From: Pirellulaceae bacterium | GTDB taxonomy: Bacteria > Planctomycetota > Planctomycetia > Pirellulales > Pirellulaceae | DNA: 64,000 bases | NCBI GenBank assembly: GCA_028280445.1 | Contig: JANQLU010000012.1 | Coordinates: 1-64,000, forward strand | Direction: 5' to 3' | Shown here: in pieces, positions 35,594 through 44,455 of the stretch | Numbering within the stretch: position 1 is the stretch's first letter | Layout of the letters: the number at the start of each line of letters is the position of its first letter | Position numbers and translations under genes: made by a program | The notes under the pieces: model-generated | Databases searched by the model: none | What the model saw: only the letters and a program-made list of their open reading frames with translations | What the model was told of the DNA's origin: nothing

Positions 35594-37687
35594 TTAACCT
35601 TCAGCCAACTCCATTTGGTTCTCTAATGCCTGCCTAACTAACCCAATTGCGTATGGGATCTCATCTACTGACCCAACATCCACAAGGACATTTCCAAGGC
35701 CAATCTTATTCTTGCGCGTCGACGCATCTTTTGCGATTTTCTTTGGGTCATGCAAATCACTAAACCTCATGTTCAAAAACAGACGCAAGTAGCCCGCACG
35801 GGGCACAACATCCACCAGATTTGTTTCAGCTGTGAATGAGATACATTTTTTTTTCAGTTCCTCACTAATGCAGTCGTCTAAAGCAGTCACCTCTTTGGTG
35901 AACGCATGGAACAAACCTTTAAGCTCTGGATGCTGTTGAATTTTTATGTAATCGTCGATGGACTCTGTACCTGTCAAACGTTGTCGGTATTTTTTCAACG
36001 TCTGGTCATCCATCGCAGGTGATTTCCAAACTTCTGTCGCCTTCGATGCTAGTTTACTCGCTCGCTTCTTGATCTGATCCTCATCCCACTTGTCGAGCAT
36101 TCCTAATCCTTCGTTCAAATGAAGCGGGCTCTGTTTGAATCCACCATCCATATCTCGTTTTTCTAAAAATGGGCGATCACTGTATTCCGAGTTGTATCCA
36201 GTCAAAGTGAGATTTCCCAATGTATGCAGCCAAGTCTCTTGGACCTCTTTCCAGTTTGGCCCAAGTGATTCCTGCCACTTTTTAGAGAGATTCTCGTTCT
36301 GCGGCAAAATGTGTTCAATCGTGTATTCCTCAACATACACCCTCTCTTTTCGATTAAAATTCTCCAAACGACGTAGCCAGTAGCTGCTGCGTTTGAAGTT
36401 GTACATATCGCGCACGCGTATCTCACGTTGAAACTCGTCGTCCATTGGCAACCGGCGATAAGACGGCAACAACATAAAATGAGCAACCACGCTTTCAACA
36501 TAGGCTTCGTTTTTGATTGACTTACCAAACGTGGCAAAGGTCTTGTTCATTGAGTTAGTAGGAATGGAACACACAGCCCTTCGGAAAACGTAACTTTCAA
36601 CGAGGCGGACCAGATACTCGAATTCGTCCACCGAGAGCAGACCGGCGACATAATCACCATACAGCTTTAGCAAAAATGGATACGCAACATCGACCTTCAG
36701 TTCACGGATATCCTGAAACGCTTTGGATAACTTTGGATCACTTTCCTTGCCGAGCGTAATCGCACAGAAGTAATTCGCGTAATTGTGGATATCTGCAACT
36801 AGACAATCCACGCCAGCCTTGGCGACATCCTTTTCGCAGGAGTAAGATTTAAAAACATCATAGACCTGATCTTGCCGAGGGATTTCACCGGTCTTGATCG
36901 TCAAGAAGTGGCGCATAAATGAGTCAAAATGGGTTTCATAGGCCTCTTGCCCAAACCCTACCTCCATAGGACGCCAATGGTGTTTGTAGAGTTCGGTTTG
37001 GTGTTTCGGTTCGAGCCCCATCAAAATGTAATTGCGAATCAAGTCGGCTTGGCTCAATTCCTTGCCCGTGGAATTCATGCTTTCAAAGATTAGTTGGGGA
37101 TTGTCTTGGCCACGTGTCAGGGCAACGTCCACCACCATCAGCTTGGCCAATCCCTTACAAAGCGGGGCAAGGTCATTGAGCGATTTGATTTTTTCGTCGA
37201 AGAACTCGAAATTCTCTTTCACGCGCAGCGAATGATCTGCTGGAAATGGCTGTTGATCCAGCAACGCCAGCAAACTTGATTTGTCGTTTTGCGTCAGGAT
37301 CAGCTTGTAGCGCAAGTCGCCATCTTCAAGCGAATTCAGCAAGTAATAATGACGAAGTTTCTTGGGTGAGAAACCATCTATCGGTTCTGTCTCGCCCAGC
37401 TGCCGTGCGAGGGCTTCAAGAATTAGCGATACCGTGGTCAACCGCTGTTGACCGTCAATGACGAGCAACGGCGACTGATTCGAAATCTGGTACTCGTCCT
37501 GCTGGATATATACGATGGAGCCGACAAAATGTGCGGGCACATTATCGTTTTGTCCAGTGCGTAGAATGTCATCCCACAGCTGCTGACATTGTGGCTCGGT
37601 CCAGGAATACGTCCGCTGATAGATCGGGATGATGAATTGGGGTGACTTTTTCAAAAAGTCAAGCAGTTTTGCTTCGGTTGCTTTCAT
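35594..37687 (-). CDS. DUF262/DUF1524 nuclease-like protein (RloF/GmrSD type)
   Basis: This protein of about 697 residues starts at ATG 37687, overlapping the CHAT stop by 4 bp (ATGA). The N-terminal DUF262 domain has the conserved FIIPIYQRTYSW and the DGQQRLTT motif (78-84). The DUF1524 HNH-type region follows with TIEHILPQN and HTLGNLTLTGYN (about 425-470). A C-terminal domain (about 595-695) resembles DUF5655. GmrSD enzymes of this architecture use nucleotides and cut glucosyl-hydroxymethylated phage DNA, and RloF is a DUF262 protein linked to Type I systems. It could extend restriction to modified DNA. Confidence 0.9.
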   Translation of the reverse strand: MKATEAKLLDFLKKSPQFIIPIYQRTYSWTEPQCQQLWDDILRTGQNDNVPAHFVGSIVYIQQDEYQISNQSPLLVIDGQQRLTTVSLILEALARQLGETEPIDGFSPKKLRHYYLLNSLEDGDLRYKLILTQNDKSSLLALLDQQPFPADHSLRVKENFEFFDEKIKSLNDLAPLCKGLAKLMVVDVALTRGQDNPQLIFESMNSTGKELSQADLIRNYILMGLEPKHQTELYKHHWRPMEVGFGQEAYETHFDSFMRHFLTIKTGEIPRQDQVYDVFKSYSCEKDVAKAGVDCLVADIHNYANYFCAITLGKESDPKLSKAFQDIRELKVDVAYPFLLKLYGDYVAGLLSVDEFEYLVRLVESYVFRRAVCSIPTNSMNKTFATFGKSIKNEAYVESVVAHFMLLPSYRRLPMDDEFQREIRVRDMYNFKRSSYWLRRLENFNRKERVYVEEYTIEHILPQNENLSKKWQESLGPNWKEVQETWLHTLGNLTLTGYNSEYSDRPFLEKRDMDGGFKQSPLHLNEGLGMLDKWDEDQIKKRASKLASKATEVWKSPAMDDQTLKKYRQRLTGTESIDDYIKIQQHPELKGLFHAFTKEVTALDDCISEELKKKCISFTAETNLVDVVPRAGYLRLFLNMRFSDLHDPKKIAKDASTRKNKIGLGNVLVDVGSVDEIPYAIGLVRQALENQMELAEG

Positions 37688-38727
37688 TGATGATCCTTTG
37701 TTTCTGGCTGCACAATTACAATCCATTCGGGGTCCAGACCGTCTGCGACAAATAACTCTGGGATATGTTCCTCAGGGATATTCTCAAGCATTAGCGCCGC
37801 TTTGCCTTGCTCGAATGCTGTTTCAACTGATTTGCCAAAACCGATTGCGGAATAAAACTGTGATGAAAAGATTCGTGCCGCATCGTCGCCAATCGAATCA
37901 CTCATTCCGATTGCCGCTTCAACGTGTTCAACGACAGCTTCCGCTTGCCCCCGCGAGAAGCAGGTATTGAAGAAGACAAGTCGGATTTTGCCTGACGACG
38001 CCTTCATCATCTGAACGATGGCATCGAGGGAAACGACTTTGGAGTTCCCCGCTTCATCTTGAAACACAATCTCATCCTGATCTGATCCGTGTCCACTGAA
38101 GTGAATGATGGTTGGATCAACTTCGTTAATTGCTTGCAATACGTCCAGAGGACGAACCGCCCAACGTGATTCCAGTTTCACAGAATCCCTGTGTTCCGAC
38201 TTCCTGATCATTTCGTGAACAGAGCGCACTTCTTCGTCAAGCCGCAACTCGTCTTCGTCGAGTGGATTGGCGGCAAGGAACAGCACCTGAATTACGTCGG
38301 GCAATGCCTTGAGTCTTTCGATATCCATAACGGCAGTACTTAATGTTGAGTCAATTCTTTCAATTCGTGATTTTGTAGTTGCGGCCAGCTTTTTCGCCTG
38401 TGATTCTCTTTTCTTCGATTCTTTAATTTCTTCCTTAGCTAGTGATTGTTCAGCACTACTTAGTTTTTTGCTTTCCTGGGCGATCTTGTTTTCGATCTTT
38501 CCGATGTCAGATTCAACTTTGGCTAAATCCTTCGCTGCACGTTCCGCTTCACGCAATTTTGATTTGGCTGTACTTGCGCTGGTCGTTTTCATTGCGCGTT
38601 CGTTCGCGTCACTGATCTTTTTTGTTAATGTCGCTCTCTTCGTGGCAAGCCGACCTTTGTCCTTATTTAGCTGGGCAATCTTATCTCGCGCTTGCTGAGC
38701 ATTTCGACGGTATTGGTCAGAGGACAT
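37684..38727 (-). CDS. Coiled-coil and CHAT caspase-like protease
   Basis: This 347-residue protein has residues 8-140 forming a long Lys/Glu/Ala coiled coil, followed by a CHAT (caspase HetF-associated with TPR) protease domain. The catalytic His213 is in IIHFSGHGSDQD and Cys256 in LVFFNTCFSRG, both intact. CHAT proteases act as effectors in several prokaryotic defence systems, cutting partner proteins upon activation. It sits between hsdS (1-bp TAATG overlap) and the DUF262 gene (4-bp overlap), so it is translated as part of the restriction unit. The coiled coil may be the sensor or oligomerisation part. The substrate is unknown. Confidence 0.88.
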   Translation of the reverse strand: MSSDQYRRNAQQARDKIAQLNKDKGRLATKRATLTKKISDANERAMKTTSASTAKSKLREAERAAKDLAKVESDIGKIENKIAQESKKLSSAEQSLAKEEIKESKKRESQAKKLAATTKSRIERIDSTLSTAVMDIERLKALPDVIQVLFLAANPLDEDELRLDEEVRSVHEMIRKSEHRDSVKLESRWAVRPLDVLQAINEVDPTIIHFSGHGSDQDEIVFQDEAGNSKVVSLDAIVQMMKASSGKIRLVFFNTCFSRGQAEAVVEHVEAAIGMSDSIGDDAARIFSSQFYSAIGFGKSVETAFEQGKAALMLENIPEEHIPELFVADGLDPEWIVIVQPETKDHQ

Positions 38728-39857
38728 TAGACTGCAATCTCTCCGTTCATAAGTCGTGTGAGAAGAAGATCACGGGCGTCGGCAAGTTTTTCGTTTTGAA
38801 GTGTTAACGAGTCAATCTGACAGTGAATCGTTGATGCTTGTTCTTCAAAAAGGGAACGCAAGGTGCTGGATGGCACCAACAGCTTTCGGCTATGAGCGAA
38901 GTCGCGATTTAGACCAGGTACGGCAACATCAGTATTGATAAACTTGATATTTTCCAGTGCATACAGTACATGCGAGGAATAATCCTCGGTTTTTATGAAA
39001 TAGACAGTGTCAATTGGGTGAAAGTCTTTTGGGCACCGGAAAATGCTTCCGACGTTTCCCTTTCGGCCGACAACAATTGCGGGAGCGGTAACAAGAGCCT
39101 TTTTATGGGTGCCAACGATCCCGCTCGAACCATAGACAGGAAAATCGCCTGGTATCCGATCGTCCTTTTTGAGTGCTTTGCCGTAATGGAGCGGCGCAAC
39201 GTCTTCAAGCGTTTTGTTTTCCCAGCCTTCGGGGATACCGTTGGTGATGGTTGTGTGTTCGTGGCCGGGGAAGCGGAGGTGGACGAACCACTCCTTGTAG
39301 AGCAGCCGCGCCGACTGCTCCAGCAACTCGATCCGACGACGGTTGTTCTCGATCAAGTCGTCATAGGTCGATAGAATGTCAGCGATCTCGCGTTGTTTTG
39401 ACACATGAGGAACTGGAAACTCAAGAGATAGGAGTTTTGACTGGCTAAGGTTGTCCTGTGCAGCCCCTTGAGTGAATTGCTTAAATCTCTTTTGAAGCAA
39501 AGCGTCAAACAAATATTTTACAAATCGGGCATCCGCTTTTTCTTCGTCCGGCAAAAAACCGATGATGCTGTCCGGAAAGCAGGCGTCGATAGCCAGAATT
39601 GCAGTGTCCGCAATGTTTGCTGCAATTGTTATACACAGCGTACCTGCTTTCCAAAGTCGGCTCTGTGCCAGACCGGCCTCGCTGTATGTTTGGTCATAAT
39701 CAGTTATGTACAGATTGGAATGTTTAACGTCTCCAGTTTGAATAAATGGATACGGCCCGCCGTAAAGGTGCGCTGCATCACGCGGACGATGGCGAGACCT
39801 GCCGCGACTCACTAAGCCAAGTTGATCCAAAGTCCTGTTCGGCCAATCCACGATCAT
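38727..39857 (-). CDS. hsdS: Type I restriction enzyme specificity subunit
   Basis: This 376-residue subunit has the usual two-fold plan: target recognition domain 1 (about 1-150), central conserved helix (QREIADILSTYDDLIENNRRRI), target recognition domain 2 (about 205-330), and a distal conserved helix ending the protein. The recognition sequence cannot be predicted. It overlaps hsdM by 4 bp (ATGA). Slightly short but complete. Confidence 0.95.
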   Translation of the reverse strand: MIVDWPNRTLDQLGLVSRGRSRHRPRDAAHLYGGPYPFIQTGDVKHSNLYITDYDQTYSEAGLAQSRLWKAGTLCITIAANIADTAILAIDACFPDSIIGFLPDEEKADARFVKYLFDALLQKRFKQFTQGAAQDNLSQSKLLSLEFPVPHVSKQREIADILSTYDDLIENNRRRIELLEQSARLLYKEWFVHLRFPGHEHTTITNGIPEGWENKTLEDVAPLHYGKALKKDDRIPGDFPVYGSSGIVGTHKKALVTAPAIVVGRKGNVGSIFRCPKDFHPIDTVYFIKTEDYSSHVLYALENIKFINTDVAVPGLNRDFAHSRKLLVPSSTLRSLFEEQASTIHCQIDSLTLQNEKLADARDLLLTRLMNGEIAV

Positions 39858-42013
39858 ACACCCAACTTCTCAAAGTTCTTTTTGATTTTGTCGGCCAGCT
39901 CGACCGCTTCGGAGTTGAGGTCTTCTAGCTCCACATGGATTTCGCGAAGGGCTTCTTCAAAGTCGAAATCTTCGTCGACTTCCTCCGGCGCAACACCGAC
40001 GTAACGTCCGGGCGTTAGGCTCCAATCGTTGTCCTTTAGTTCCTTCTTGTCGACAAGTTTTACAAGGCCTTCGACATCTACCAGCTTGGCATCCGGGAAT
40101 CGGTCGACCAGCCAGTGGGCCTGGCGCCAGAAGTATCGGACCTGTTTCAATGCGATCACGGCCAGCTGGCGTGCTGCGTCGGCCGCCTTGCGAGACGAGT
40201 TAATTTCGTTGCGTAACCAGTCCTCGCTGTCCCGAGCCTCGCAATTGTTTTCGCAGGTTTCAATCAATCGCGCGGTTAGTTTATAAAGCAGGTCGGTGTC
40301 GCGGACGAGGTCGCGGCCCAATTCGGCCAGTGACTTGAACGCTTCGGCCAGATTGCAGAGTCCGGCCGGTGTGTCGTCCGTCGCATGCCATCTTTCGGAC
40401 GCCTTGGCAAGTTTGACTTTTAATGATTCGGTGGCCGAATGGTACTGCTTGACCCCATCTTCCAGTTCGCCAAGCGAATCGGAGAGCGGCGGGAGTTCAG
40501 CCGGCGGGGCACCGTTGCTGGACGCGGGTACCTGCGGCCTACCCTTGAACGACTTGATGAATGGCGAGATCAACTCAACCGTCTTGGAAATCGCCATCTC
40601 GAATTCGGGAACAGGTAGCGCGGTTTCGCCGTCGATCGTTTCGTACTCAAAACACGCCTGACCTTCGTCGATTACTTCCCGCAGGTAATCGGACACCAGT
40701 TGGAGGAATTTTTCCTGTTGACCCCGGTACAGCCAGACGATGGCCATCAGGTTCCGTTCCTGCTCGGGGCTAAAGTCATAAATCTTGCGAGTGACTTTGC
40801 GGTAAACGTTGCGAGCGTCGATCATCAGGACTTTGTCCATGTGCGCCGCTGGTTTAGCCCGGTTCAAAAACCACAACTCACAAGGAACGGTCCGCGTGTA
40901 AAAGAAGTTGGAACGGATGGCGATCATGACGTCGACATCGCCGGTTTCGATCAGCTTCTGGCGAACCTTGGCTTCATCCCGCCCTGCGCTTGAAGCTTGG
41001 GACGACATGACGAACCCAGCCTGGCCTTTGTCGCTCAGGTAACTGTAGAAGTAACTGATCCAGACGTAGTTACCGTTGGAGACTTTGTCCTTTTTGTTGA
41101 CGCCGGGCAGCCCGAACGGTAGCCGCGGATCGTTTTTAACTTTGTCCGCGTCAATCTCGTCTACGTTGAACGGGGGATTGGCCATCACATAATCAGCTTT
41201 GCCTACCAGTTCATGCGGATCTTCGTAGTAGGTGATCGCTTTTTGAATGTTGCCTTCCAGTCCGTGAACGGCCAGGTTCATGCGTGCCAGTCGAATGGTG
41301 GTGGCGTTCTTTTCCAGCCCACGAAAGGTTAGACGTTCACTGGGACTGTGCCCGTGTTCTTCGACGATCCTGGCACTTTGTACAAACATGCCGCCGCTGC
41401 CGCAGGCCGGGTCGAGCACCTTGCCCCGGTCCGGATCGAGGACATGTGCAATCAGCGAGACCAGTGAGATGGGCGTAAAGAACTCGCCGCCATCGTGGGC
41501 TTTTTGGTCGGCAAACTTGGTCAGGAAGTATTCGTAGATCCGGCCAAAGACGTCACCGGTGACTTCTTTCAGTTCGTCCGGATTCAGGGTTCGCAACAGT
41601 TGGCCCAGTACGTCGTTATCCAGTTCCTGGTATTCCGATTTCGGTAGGCTACCACGAAGGCTTGTGTAGTCTTCCTCGATCGACTCCATGGCTTCGATGA
41701 TCGCCTTGGCCCGGTCGGCGCTGTCGGGCAGCGAGACAAGGTAATCGAATTGGGCTTTGTCCTGAAGGAAAACAGCTGACTTTTTTGAGAAGTCTTCTTT
41801 TTTGAGCACCCGTGTCTTGCCACCACGGGTTGGCAGATCGGCGGTGATTTCGGGGAGGACTCTCAGATAGCGGTAATACGCATGCCGCAGGAATAGCAGT
41901 CCCATTACTGGCAGGAAGTATTCATTGCTGGCGTACGTTGAATTCGCCCGCAACGTATCCGCGGCGGTCCATAACCGCTTCTCAATCGCTTCGATATGTT
42001 CAAGTTGAGGCAT
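39854..42013 (-). CDS. hsdM: Type I restriction-modification methyltransferase subunit
   Basis: This 719-residue N6-adenine methyltransferase has the SAM-binding motif VLDPACGSGGMF (199-210) and catalytic NPPF (279-282). An N-terminal HsdM helical domain precedes them. The C-terminal 250 residues are a long helical extension beyond the usual 500-550-residue length; the extra part is rich in Leu/Ala/Glu. It methylates the host recognition site and is the first gene of the six-gene operon, with hsdS starting inside its stop codon. Confidence 0.96.
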   Translation of the reverse strand: MPQLEHIEAIEKRLWTAADTLRANSTYASNEYFLPVMGLLFLRHAYYRYLRVLPEITADLPTRGGKTRVLKKEDFSKKSAVFLQDKAQFDYLVSLPDSADRAKAIIEAMESIEEDYTSLRGSLPKSEYQELDNDVLGQLLRTLNPDELKEVTGDVFGRIYEYFLTKFADQKAHDGGEFFTPISLVSLIAHVLDPDRGKVLDPACGSGGMFVQSARIVEEHGHSPSERLTFRGLEKNATTIRLARMNLAVHGLEGNIQKAITYYEDPHELVGKADYVMANPPFNVDEIDADKVKNDPRLPFGLPGVNKKDKVSNGNYVWISYFYSYLSDKGQAGFVMSSQASSAGRDEAKVRQKLIETGDVDVMIAIRSNFFYTRTVPCELWFLNRAKPAAHMDKVLMIDARNVYRKVTRKIYDFSPEQERNLMAIVWLYRGQQEKFLQLVSDYLREVIDEGQACFEYETIDGETALPVPEFEMAISKTVELISPFIKSFKGRPQVPASSNGAPPAELPPLSDSLGELEDGVKQYHSATESLKVKLAKASERWHATDDTPAGLCNLAEAFKSLAELGRDLVRDTDLLYKLTARLIETCENNCEARDSEDWLRNEINSSRKAADAARQLAVIALKQVRYFWRQAHWLVDRFPDAKLVDVEGLVKLVDKKELKDNDWSLTPGRYVGVAPEEVDEDFDFEEALREIHVELEDLNSEAVELADKIKKNFEKLGV

Positions 42014-42156
42014 GGACAGTTATTTAGCTTTTACGAGGACGAGAAGGTTGCGCAGCTTGCGACAAAACCTTTTCAAAGTCTATCAAAGTCTGAACTCCGA
42101 CGAAATCGTTCCATCAGGATTCGGGAATTCCTTCCCCAAGCGACTCTCTCGCGAAA

Positions 42157-43041
42157 TTACAGACCTTTAAGAATTTCAGTGTTTCCTGCCGTGGCCTTTA
42201 CAGAAAACCTCGCAGTTTGCCCTTGAAACGTTGCGGTGCCGTTCATTACTCCATCATCAACGATCGCGCTGTAGTTACATGGAATACCGATGCCTGAACC
42301 GGAAAGGAGTTCGTTTTCGGTAAAAGCAACCTTGCGCTTTGAAATCTTCCCAGTGAATCTTGTAAAGCTGTTGTTTAGTTCAGGCCAGTGGATGGTCCCA
42401 CTGATTTCTCCATTGGGACTAACATTCATCGTCATCTTCATTGGGTACTCGCCTTTCCCAGGTTGCGTACAGGAACCGCTCCATTCGATCGTAAGTGCGG
42501 GAGGTAGCTCCGCTCCATACCCGACGGCGATTTTTTCAACCTCATGATAGGTGAAACGCACTTCATCTATGGCCTTTGAATAGTTTTGCTGAAGTTGTTT
42601 GTGTGCTGCGATAGCCTCTTGAGTTTTGCCAAAAACATCAAAATAAAGTCCACGAATAAATGACTCGACCATTGCGCCGGATGAATTGTAATTCTGGTTG
42701 AAGCGCTTGGCTTCCTCTTCCACAGCGGCTAACGATTCCCATGCGTGAATATGTTTCAGGTATGCCAAACGAAAATCCTGAGGGCAGGCCGAAGTCTCAA
42801 TCGCCCTCATCTTTAAAACAACCTTGGCAACAGATGAAGGATTCAAAGCGGCTAACTGATCTTCCTTGAGAACTCTTTCCATCTCTTCTCGATGTCCGTT
42901 TGCGGATTTAGAACGAGTAGTCTTCGGGGCAGTCGATGTCTTCCGGCAGCCCAGCAAAATCGTTGACGCAAGGCCCAAAGATACTAATGTGATCACGAGA
43001 ATACGGAAATCGCGATTGATAAACGGATAACTTTTCTTCAT
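42157..43041 (-). CDS. Lipoprotein of unknown function in element 1
   Basis: This protein of about 294 residues starts at ATG 43041, which has GGAG 7 nt upstream; the longer frame to 43116 lacks this. The signal peptide ends LLGC, a lipobox. The middle is helical (about 50-170); the C-terminal half is a beta-sandwich-like region with repeated NGEISGTIHWPE and MNGTATFQGQTARFSV patterns. It ends about 145 bp before hsdM, on the same strand upstream, so it may precede the operon. No known family was recognised. Confidence 0.65.
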   Translation of the reverse strand: MKKSYPFINRDFRILVITLVSLGLASTILLGCRKTSTAPKTTRSKSANGHREEMERVLKEDQLAALNPSSVAKVVLKMRAIETSACPQDFRLAYLKHIHAWESLAAVEEEAKRFNQNYNSSGAMVESFIRGLYFDVFGKTQEAIAAHKQLQQNYSKAIDEVRFTYHEVEKIAVGYGAELPPALTIEWSGSCTQPGKGEYPMKMTMNVSPNGEISGTIHWPELNNSFTRFTGKISKRKVAFTENELLSGSGIGIPCNYSAIVDDGVMNGTATFQGQTARFSVKATAGNTEILKGL

Positions 43042-43389
43042 TTGAATCTCCGAAAAAAGGACGCTGAACCAAAACCATTCCTGCAACCCCCGCCAAGGGG
43101 CCCAACAAAACAGCACATGGCCAGCGCCCCATTCGGGGCGCGGCTTCAGGGTGCTGCTACTGTTGGGTTTGAGCCGAAGCTCGATTTGGCGGTATTTGCA
43201 GGTAGCAACGCTGACGCTCGCGCGTCGTTCAAATTGTTAAATCAATGAAGCCGCTTTGCGGCTTACTTTAGTTTCCCTCGTAAATAAGGAACCAGATGCA
43301 CACATCATTCTAACCAACTGAATCACAACGAAAAGCGTTTAAGGCAAGCTCATTATGAGCTTGTCTTTTTTTTATGGAAAGGAAAAATC
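43042..43389. other. Gap with a terminator-like hairpin
   Basis: No convincing gene. GGCAAGCTCAT (43343-43353) pairs with ATGAGCTTGTC (43355-43365), followed by a run of eight T (43366-43373). This is a good plus-strand terminator without an annotated upstream gene, so a short transcript might end here. Small palindromes such as AGCGCC...GGGGCG around 43120-43140 are also present. Confidence 0.45.
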
Positions 43390-43539
43390 GTGATTTTAAG
43401 ACGCAGGAGCCCACACCGGGTTCATAAACGTCTAACCCACGCGGCTCACGCTGGAAAGCGTCGTACCTGTTCTGGTAGGCAGAATGTCGCCAGAAATACT
43501 CCCCGTACTTTCAAAGCAACAAAACAGGCACGGAAATGA
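43390..43539 (+). CDS. Tiny basic protein, coupled to the next gene
   Basis: GTG at 43390 is preceded by GGAAAGGAAAAATC. The frame encodes 49 residues with many Arg/Lys/His and ends TGA within an ATGA overlap with the start of the gene at 43536. The overlap and ribosome binding site favour a real gene, perhaps a leader peptide for the next one. No family recognised. Confidence 0.4.
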   Translation: MILRRRSPHRVHKRLTHAAHAGKRRTCSGRQNVARNTPRTFKATKQARK

Positions 43540-43727
43540 CGAAGTGCAAAATTGACACCTTTGAGAAAAGCATTGACGAATTCCTGGATTTGGTTGCTCG
43601 CCTACTGGCTCGCAAGCACTTACATCAGAATCATTTGCGCGACACCGAAGATCCTCAAAAGGATCGATCGGCAAAATCTGACAAAACAAAAGTCCGCGAA
43701 ACACGGGGCCAGCGCAGCAATGCCTAA
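43536..43727 (+). CDS. Small hypothetical protein in element 1
   Basis: A 63-residue protein starts MTKCKIDTFEKSIDEF, with an amphipathic helix (about 8-28) and a charged C-terminal tail. Its ATG overlaps the preceding stop (ATGA). It precedes the MerR-like gene on the same strand within the plus-strand integration module (43390-45857). Function unknown. Confidence 0.45.
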   Translation: MTKCKIDTFEKSIDEFLDLVARLLARKHLHQNHLRDTEDPQKDRSAKSDKTKVRETRGQRSNA

Positions 43728-43761
43728 AACCCCGCTACCCCATTGTCACCACAACCAAAGC

Positions 43762-43777
43762 TGCCCATAATTGGGCA
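43762..43777. promoter_or_regulatory. Palindrome abutting the MerR-like ribosome binding site
   Basis: TGCCCATAATTGGGCA is an almost perfect palindrome ending at the base before the AAGGAG of the gene at 43791. Fourteen of 16 positions match the hairpin after the same gene (44312-44327). It may be an operator or a hairpin that masks the ribosome binding site. Confidence 0.5.
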
Positions 43778-43790
43778 AAGGAGAGATTTA

Positions 43791-44276
43791 TTGTTTTCGC
43801 TTTCAGAAATCAGCAAACGCACCGGATTGCCCGTACGCAAACTGAGGTACGTCGTAGACCATGACCTCGGTCCATTTCGAGAAGACGATTCACCCGAAAC
43901 GGTGTCCGGCAGTGCGCGAAGGTTCAGTCCATCAGGGGCAACACTAATCGTGTGCGCCGCCCAACTACTTGAATCCGGGATCAAAAAAGAGACTGTCCAA
44001 CATTTTCTTTGGACTTTCGACAGGGTTCCGACGAGGCCGAAGGTTCGAAGCAACCTTGATTATTTCATTGCTAACCTGGATTTTGTTACCAACACCGAGT
44101 TCAGGATACTGTTTGCCGATTCTTCCTATATTCGTTGCATCGCGGGTAAACAGGACAGCCAGTGGCTCAAAATCTTGGAAAACAAATTCAGCAAGGAGCC
44201 TGATTATATTCCAACGACTCTGATTTCGGTGAATTTGCACCGCATTCAAGATTTTTTTCGTACCAAGCATGATTAG
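43791..44276 (+). CDS. MerR-like DNA-binding regulator
   Basis: This 161-residue protein starts at TTG 43791, seven nt after AAAGGAGAG; a longer frame to 43743 lacks such a signal. The N-terminus reads MFSLSEISKRTGLPVRKLRY, matching the MerR winged helix-turn-helix. The C-terminal part (about 70-161) matches nothing I recognise. It lies upstream of the Xis-like and integrase genes on the same strand, so it may control excision or transfer of element 1. Confidence 0.7.
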   Translation: MFSLSEISKRTGLPVRKLRYVVDHDLGPFREDDSPETVSGSARRFSPSGATLIVCAAQLLESGIKKETVQHFLWTFDRVPTRPKVRSNLDYFIANLDFVTNTEFRILFADSSYIRCIAGKQDSQWLKILENKFSKEPDYIPTTLISVNLHRIQDFFRTKHD

Positions 44277-44307
44277 CTTGACAGGAATTGCAAAATCGCA
44301 AAAATAC

Positions 44308-44331
44308 AAGCTGCCCACAATCGGGCAGCTT
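44308..44331 (+). terminator. Hairpin terminator after the MerR-like gene
   Basis: AAGCTGCCC (44308-44316) and GGGCAGCTT (44323-44331) form a perfect 9-bp stem followed by TTCTTTC. The stem core is nearly the same as the palindrome before the gene, so it may have a second role as a protein binding site. Confidence 0.65.
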
Positions 44332-44455
44332 TCTTTCGCAGGGCTGCGATGACCGCTGACCGGCATCTTTGGCCGGACTAACAGAGTCATCGACTCTTAC
44401 TATCTACCCCTGACCCAAGAACTGAATGCAAGATTTCCGACCGACTAAGGAAACG

